A program made the translations under genes and the position numbers. 64,000 nt of DNA from Alnus glutinosa (taxonomy: Eukaryota; Streptophyta; Magnoliopsida; Fagales; Betulaceae), in the NCBI RefSeq assembly GCF_958979055.1, contig NC_084888.1, positions 31,790,304 to 31,854,303 of the forward strand, written 5' to 3'. The notes below the pieces were generated by a model. It ran no database searches and was not told the origin of the DNA. It saw only the letters and a list, made by a program, of their open reading frames with translations. Positions 57,614-64,000 of the stretch are shown one piece after another; the first letter of the stretch is position 1; the number at the start of each line of letters is the position of its first letter.

Positions 57614-60600
57614 ATGGGGCTTCCCCCCTTAAGTCCCGCAGTCTCTTGCTCAGCTCTTTGCATTCTAACAATCGTTTCAGTCTTTTGCTTTGGTTCCACC
57701 ACCTATGGCTATGGCATTGGCGGGAATGAGACAGACCGACAAGCCTTGCTTGAATTCAAGACCAAAATAGTCGATGACCCTTCCATGGTTTTGAGTTCAT
57801 GGAATGACACCACCCACTTCTGCCTGTGGCATGGTGTTACATGTGGTCGACGCCACCAGAGGGTCACGGAGTTGCGCCTCCCATCTCAGAAACTCGTGGG
57901 ATCTATATCGCCTTTCATTGGAAATTTGAGCTTTCTAAGGCGTCTATATCTCCCAACCAATAGCTTCAGTCATCAAATCCCTCCAGAAATCGGCCGTTTG
58001 CATAGATTAGTGTTGCTACAGTTGGCCGACAATTCAGTAGGTGGCAAAATTCCTACAAATTTATCGGGGTGCTCTAACCTCAAGTATTTCGGACTTGCTT
58101 TTAATCAGCTGACTGGGGAAATTCCTATTGAGGTTGGCTCCTTGTCAAAGCTCAAAACGTTTGCTGTCGACCACAACCTACTAACAGGAAGTATCCCTCC
58201 ATCTCTTGGCAACTTATCGTCACTTGAACAACTTTATTTACCCTCAAATAATATAGGTGGGAGTATTCCTAGTGTTCTAGGCCAACTTATGAACCTTACA
58301 GTTATTTCTTTTTCTTCGAATCACTTTTCTGGCACCATCCCTCCATCAATCTTCAATCTCTCTTCTATTAAAATTCTTAATGTGGGAGAAAATCAAATCC
58401 AAGGGAGTCTTCCGTGGGACTTGGGGATAACTCTTCCGAATCTCAAATCCTTCTCCGTGAGCAGTAACAAATTTACTGCAGGCTCCATTCCTCATTCAAT
58501 ATCCAACGCCTCAAATCTGGAACGACTTGATTTTGGATGGAACAAATTTACCGGAAACATGCCTTCTTTCGAAAAGTTGCGTTGGCTACAATTTTTGAGC
58601 ACTAGCCTCAACCACCTAGGAAGTGGGGGAGCTGATGACTTGAATTTTCTCTGCTCTTTGACTAACGCCACTAGCTTAGAGCTATTGGCTATAAACGGCA
58701 ACAATTTTGGTGGACTATTGCCTGAATGCATCAGTAACTTGTCATCTACTCTTATAGTATTGGTAGTAGAAGAAAATAATATAGTTGGAACGATTCCGAG
58801 TGGGATTGTAAATCTCGTCAACTTAGAGATGCTCCACATGTGGACTAACAAACTTTCAGGTAAAATTCCCGCTGATATTGGAAAGCTTCATAGACTACAA
58901 TCATTGCTTCTTCACATAAACAACCTCTCTGGCAACATCCCACACTCTCTTGGAAATCTGAGTATGTTACTCAAACTATCTTTAAGTCATAATAATCTTC
59001 ACGGAAGCATCCCTTCAAGTCTAGGAAACTGCCAATGTTTACTCTTCTTGGCTCTTTCTGAAAACAATCTCAGTGGCACCTTACCTCCCCAGGTCTTTGG
59101 TCTCTCATCCTTGTCAATTGGTCTCTATTTGTCTCGTAACCGTTTCACCGGTCCCCTTCCCATGGAAGTTGGAAATCTGAAAAATCTAGGTGAATTTTCG
59201 ATTTCAGAAAACATGTTAACTGGTGAAATTCCAGGGAGTCTTGGAAGTTGTGTTAGGCTGGAGTCTTTAGACATGCAAGGAAACTTCTTACAAGGGACCA
59301 TTCCATCAAGTTTTGGTTCTTTGAGAGGACTACAGGAATTAGATCTTTCTCGAAACAATCTGTCAGGAAAAATTCCAGATTTTTTCGTGGGTTTCAACTC
59401 ACTGCAACTTTTGAATCTGTCTTACAACAATTTTGAGGGTATGGTGCCTTCAGACGGCATTTTCAAGAACTCAAGTGCAACTTCAGTTGCGGGAAATAGT
59501 CAACTATGTGGGGGAATACCTGAGATGCAGTTGTCTAAATGCAACTTGAGAGAGTCTAAGAAGACAAAATTGAACTTAACCATGAAATTAATTATCCCCA
59601 TAGTTTGCGGGCTTCTAGGAGTAATTTGTGTGCTGTCTTTTTCATTTGTCTTTTGGTTCACTAGGAAAAGAAAAGAACCCACTTCAAGTTCTTCAAGAAA
59701 TTTGTTTTTAAATTTGTCGTACCAAAGTCTCCTAAAAGCCACCGATGGGTTCTCCTCCACAAATTTGCTTGGTGTGGGTAGTTTTGGATCCGTGTATAAA
59801 GGAATCATTAACGAGGGTCGGATGACGATTGCTGTCAAGGTGCTCAACCTTATGAGACGTGGAGCTTCCAAGAGTTTTCTTGCTGAGTGTGAGGCCTTGA
59901 GAAACATCAGGCATCGGAATCTTGTAAAGATACTCACAGCATGTTCAGGTGTTGATTATCAGGGTAATAATTTCAAGGCTCTAGTTTACGAATTCATGGT
60001 CAATGGTAGCCTTGCGGATTGGTTGCATCCGACTGCTACAGAGGATGAGGCGCACCAGGAGCAGAGGAAGCTGAATCTTTATCAAAGATTGAATATCGCC
60101 ATTGATGTTGCGAGCGCATTAGAATATCTCCATTATCATTGCCAAACACCAATCCTACACTGCGACCTCAAGCCTAGCAATGTTCTTCTGGACAATGAAA
60201 TGATTGGACATGTCGGAGACTTTGGGTTAGCGAGATTCGCTCCCGAAGCTGACCATAACTCTTCAACCAATCAATCGAGCTCTATTGGTGTAAGAGGAAC
60301 TATTGGTTATGCGGCTCCGGGTAAACACTCTTTATCATTTCTTAGTTATAGTCTTTTTTCTTCTAAGAACATGTCTAAATTTGAACATTTCTTCATAATA
60401 AAAAATTTCGCATTTTGGTATTTTATTTTCTGGTTTCATCACATAGAGAGTATCATAGCATAATTCCTTTCTTAGCATTAGTTATAGTCATATTACAATT
60501 TATCATATATATATATATATATGTTGACTTGCAGAGTATGGTATGGGAAATGAGGTGTCCTCCTATGGTGATATATATAGCTTTGGGATCCTCCTATTAG

Positions 60601-60977
60601 AAATGTTTACTGGAAAAAGACCTACAAATGACATGTTCCAAGGCACTTTAAATCTACATTCCTTCGTCCAAGAAGTTTTGCCTGAACGAGTTGTCGAGAT
60701 TGCGGATCCAATTCTTTTTCGGGGAATAGAAGAGACAACCATGAACAGTACTGATAATAACAACAACACTAGAAGAGAAGAAGAGATAGCCATGAACAGT
60801 ACTGATAATAACAGCAGCATTAGAAGAAGCAGAATCCAAGAGTGTTTGATTTTGACGTTTGGGATTGGAGTTGCTTGTTCTGTTAAACAACCAGGAGAAC
60901 GGATGAGCATGAAAGATGTTGTAACTGAGCTTCATTTGGTCAGAAAGAAGCTTCTTAAAACTACAAGTGGACCCTAA
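57614..60977 (+). CDS. RLK3: LRR receptor-like kinase, Xa21/EFR class (LRR-XII)
   Basis: Intact paralogue of RLK1. Exons 57614-60320 and 60535-60977 with a 214-bp GT-AG intron give 1049 aa. Exon 1 has exactly the same length as in RLK1 (2707 nt). It has a signal peptide (~1-31), LRR N-terminal cap with FCLWHGVTC, ~20-22 LRRs, a transmembrane helix (~[19 protein letters not shown]), glycine loop [14 protein letters not shown], non-[14 protein letters not shown] and TIGYAAPEYGMGN, and an LRR-XII-type C-lobe ending [10 protein letters not shown]. Differences from RLK1 cluster in LRR surface positions. Exon 2 carries a 48-bp in-frame tandem duplication (MNSTDNN[N/S] repeated) in the C-lobe that RLK1 and RLK2 lack. 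All catalytic residues are present. Probably a plasma-membrane receptor; ligand unknown. Confidence 0.93.
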
Positions 60978-61922
60978 CATTAACGTACAGGTAATATTGG
61001 TAGATTGTTTATTTCAATTTTAATGATGATTATAAGCTCGATCATTGAATTTTGCCGTCTATTTCTTATTTCAATTTTGATGCCAGGGAATGAGAGAATC
61101 TTGCTCTCATTAGGTTGAAACATTATTAAAAAATAAAAAAACTACTTATAATACACCATGTAAACCGGTGTGATAAATAGATATGAAGAAGAGCATTACT
61201 CTTTAAAAGTTTGATTGCATGTTTGATTAAAGAGCGTAGAGAAATTCTTGAAATTTTGTATATGTGCACGATTTAAGTAAATTTGGTTAACCAGAATTTT
61301 ATTTTTTTTCCAAACTACCTCAATATGATGTTTCACAAAGAAATAATGGTTGTTGAAATTTTTTGAGTTATCTTAATACTACGTCTTATTATAATTTCCT
61401 GTGTTCGTCAAACAAATAGCGCAAGTCAAGCAATATTTTGTAATGAGATGCATATATGTTTTAATTATTTTGAGGTTAATTTAAATTAATGATGTTGGGA
61501 ATGGTGATGAATTACTCATAATATGGAAAAAGCTAACTTATTACCGTGTTATGCACACACTTGAAAATTAAGCGTACTTCAGTTATCTGATATAGTTGTT
61601 GATCAAGTATAATATATTGTTATACATCATGTTAAAATTCATAATAAGATTAAATCTTATTAATCTTTTTTCAGATAATACAATGGTTCAAGACCCTTGT
61701 AATTTGAGACTATGGGGGTTCTTATATATGGTTCAAGCTCACAGGGACTTGGTGAGACGTCTTATTTGTGTTTGATGTACTGGAATTTGGTTTATATTGA
61801 TGTTTAAACTTTATTATGTTTGGAGACTTTTTATGTGCTTTTAGATATTTGGAGTTGGATTGTAATCGTTTAATTGTGAATTGTTTTATCTCATGGATTG
61901 AGTATTGTTAGTTTGATGCAAT
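60978..61922 (+). repeat. RLK3 3' flank
   Basis: Paralogous to 16291-18330 but without the MITE and with about 1 kb missing near 61125 compared with RLK1. It ends at the hAT insertion point GATGCAAT. Confidence 0.75.
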
Positions 61923-62295
61923 TAGGATTGGTAATTTTGACACGACCTGACAACCCGACACAAATACGATACAAAATTAACGAGTTTAGGTCATAAACGG
62001 GTCAACCCGTTTATGACTTTATGACCCGTGTATTTCGGTCTGACGGGTCTTGTCACGGGCCGCCAGACTCGATTATGTTTTTTATTTATTTATTTATTTA
62101 TTATTATTATTATTTTAAAAGAAGTGAAATTAGCTGATTAGCCTAGGATGTAGAGATTATAGAAGCATTAATGAACACAGTGCACTGGGCTCAAGGAAAT
62201 GAAAAAGGATTCAAACTCATTTATATGGAAAGTTGAAATGACAGCCTAACAGGCGTCTAAAACTGGTGTTCTGGTTGTAAAAGTGGGACAAGACA

Positions 62296-62476
62296 ATGAG
62301 TAATGATTTATTGCTACCTTTTTATACAACTTCTCACCACCTTACCTATGTGGCAAAGTGGTCCCTTAGTACTTTTTGAGTTTTAAAAATAAAATCAAGT
62401 GGGGGACCGCCTTACCACATAAGCAAAGTGATAAAAAGTTATATAAAAAAGTAACAATAAATCATTACTCCAAGAG
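62296..62476. mobile_element. ~180-bp MITE nested in the hAT element
   Basis: Inverted arms: GAGTAATGATTTATTGCTAC with ACCTATGTGGCAAAGTGG on the left, and CCACATAAGCAAAGTG with GTAACAATAAATCATTACTC on the right. No unambiguous target duplication was found. Confidence 0.75.
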
Positions 62477-62929
62477 GAAAGGAATTGCCATTCTTCAATC
62501 TTTACTCAATTCTGCTATAAGATCATGGCCAAGGAAATTTTTTATTTTTTTCTTTGAACAGTGTGCGACATGCGTGCTTTGTGGAAATTGGAAAGTGAAA
62601 ATTGAGACTTTACTTACGAAAACGGTCAGCTACTCAGCCGTTCGTGTGATCGACGACGGTGGCTTTAATGCCAAATTACGGTGGCTCAATTTGTGTACCT
62701 TTGACTTTGTCAACTCTTTTTAAAATTACAGAGAATTGACCGCATCAAAGAAGCTGAAGGGCTTGTTTGGTACGAGGGTGTGCAGTGGAAACGACCCCAG
62801 GCAGAGAAGTGAAAACACATAAAAAAATAAAAAAAAATAAAAAAATAAAAAAATAAAAAAAACACCCTAACATCTTTTTCTTTTGGCGCCGCCCCCCTCT
62901 TCTTCTTCAGCGCCTCCCCTTCTTCATCC

Positions 62930-63275
62930 TCCCGTTCGACGCTCTCTCTCTCTGCTCTCCGCTCGCTGCCAACGTCGCTCTGTCATCGTCGGACAAAAGA
63001 GAGCGCTCGAGACGAGTGGCATCCTTGGCCCACTGAATCAACTTCTACACTTCATCTTCTTCATCCTCAGCAGCATCATTATCATAGGAAGATAATAACC
63101 TGGGATCCGCAGGAATTCCGTGAGAGCCCTTGAGAGCAACAAATCTGGAAAAGAGCTCATCTTCGTCCACACTAGACGTGGTTGATTTCTGAGAGTTTTG
63201 CGGTGGAGATAAAGAATGAGAAGACGGATTAGGGACGACAGAGGGTCGAGATTTGAGGGCTTGGAAACGACTCAT
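62930..63275 (-). pseudogene. Captured gene fragment with start codon
   Basis: Minus strand from ATG 63275 reads MSRFQALKSRPSVVPNPSSH, then SSVDEDELFSRFVALKGSHG, IPADPRLLSS, an acidic DEEDEV and a stop (TAG at 63043-63045). The same frame then continues KLIQWAKDATRLERSLLSDDD to about 62970. It looks like the N-terminal exon of a cellular plant gene, plausibly of an ANCHR/ZFYVE19-like FYVE-domain protein (tentative, from the DEDEL...RF and LIQWAKDA pattern). It lies wholly within the hAT element, so it is transduplicated DNA and not a resident gene. Confidence 0.55.
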
Positions 63276-63450
63276 TATGCTAAACGAGTTTCACAGGTCG
63301 TGTTAGGTGACCTGTGAAAATTGCCATGCCGTGTCGTGTCTGGAGCTCCAACCCATTAACATAAACGGGTCATGTTTGGATCTATCTTAAATGAGTCACG
63401 AATCTTCACTGGTCGACCCGCAGACTCGTTTTTGCAGCCCTAGATGTAAT

Positions 63451-64000
63451 GTGATTGTTATGTGGATATTGGGGACTTTAATTTAGGGGATAGAATTTGT
63501 GGCTATTAGTTTGCAAGCTTTTACTTTTAAAAAATGTCATAGTTTTAATCAATATTTGGATCTGCATTAGAGGCGGAGCCAGGAATTTGTCCGAGTAGGG
63601 GCAAAATTAGAATGATAAAATAAATCCTAAAGTATGAAAAAAGCCTTCTCAAACAATGCTAATATTGTTCTTATCTTAATAAGAAAATAATTATAATAAA
63701 AAATAATAGTCAATCAATCACATAAATGTAAAATAAATAATCAAAAATATTGTTAGCATAAAAAATTTCTAAATTCATGAATACACCACAAGTGGACAAT
63801 ATTAAAATTATTCAAATAGTCTACTAGATTAGTCTTTACAGTATATGATTATTCTACAAGGATAGTCTATATCTAATTATTCAAATAAAATAAAATAAAA
63901 ATTATATTCTTCTAGACTAGCCTATTACTCAATCATTCTAGACTCTCTGATTAGTCAATCTATCAATATCACATATGACAAAGTGAAAGACTTAAGAGTA
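63451..64000. other. Remainder of RLK3 3' flank, then a repeat start
   Basis: 63451-63567 continues the flank seen at 18331-18450. From 63568, GAGGCGGAGCCAGGAATTTG begins AT-rich repeat-like DNA that runs off the window. No gene is seen. Confidence 0.5.

Larger units (their letters stand above)
61915..63450. mobile_element. Non-autonomous hAT element carrying a gene fragment, 1520 bp
   Basis: The element is 61923-63442. Termini are TAGGATTGGTAAT and, inverted, TAGGGCTGCAAAA. The 8-bp duplication is GATGCAAT / GATGTAAT (61915-61922 and 63443-63450), the length diagnostic of hAT elements. The uninterrupted site GATGCAATGTGATTG exists in the RLK1 flank near 18323. Both subterminal regions carry AAACGGGTCA[A/T] and ACACGACCTG motifs. 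It contains a nested MITE and a captured exon piece; no transposase. Confidence 0.85.

Overview
This is AT-rich nuclear DNA of a flowering plant, most likely a woody eudicot (inference). The evidence is split genes with GT-AG introns, Xa21/EFR-type leucine-rich-repeat receptor kinases, a plant MAP kinase kinase relic, and dense nested Ty1/copia, TRIM, solo-LTR, hAT, Mutator and CACTA elements. There is no bacterial-style operon, CRISPR array, rRNA gene or convincing tRNA gene.

Layout. 1-1065: 3' part of a hAT transposase gene. 1485-2338: decayed mitochondrial phosphate carrier fragment. 2339-12650: a mosaic of roughly 150-bp repeats, copies of receptor-kinase flanking DNA, MITEs, hAT scraps and a GC-rich hairpin array. 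12956-16290: intact LRR receptor kinase gene RLK1 (two exons, 1033 aa). 16291-18480: its 3' flank. 19175-27086: a Rab GTPase exon scrap, then a minus-strand copia element interrupted by a 3.4-kb solo LTR. 28241-31190: a MAPKK (MKK7/9-like) pseudogene whose C-terminal tail is split off by a composite LTR/TRIM insertion. 32096-41803: LTR remnants, a hAT relic, a CACTA element and a retrotransposon leader. 41804-44110: a Mutator-like foldback element carrying a solo LTR. 45118-53583: receptor kinase pseudogene RLK2, lying between the arms of a 0.6-kb inverted repeat and broken by a 3.8-kb solo LTR. 54085-57613: a second copy of the RLK upstream mosaic. 57614-60977: intact RLK3 (1049 aa). 61923-63442: a hAT element carrying a captured gene fragment.

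The two intact genes encode probable cell-surface immune-type receptors: signal peptide, LRR ectodomain, one membrane span and a non-RD kinase. They are near-identical paralogues with exon 1 of exactly the same length (2707 nt). RLK2 is a dead third copy. Several further copies of RLK promoter and 3'-flank DNA without any gene between them show that the cluster has repeatedly duplicated and lost units. Most of the remaining sequence is transposon debris whose order of insertion can be read from target-site duplications. I found no clearly new biological system. The most informative signals are the insertion and deletion scars and the ghost RLK units.
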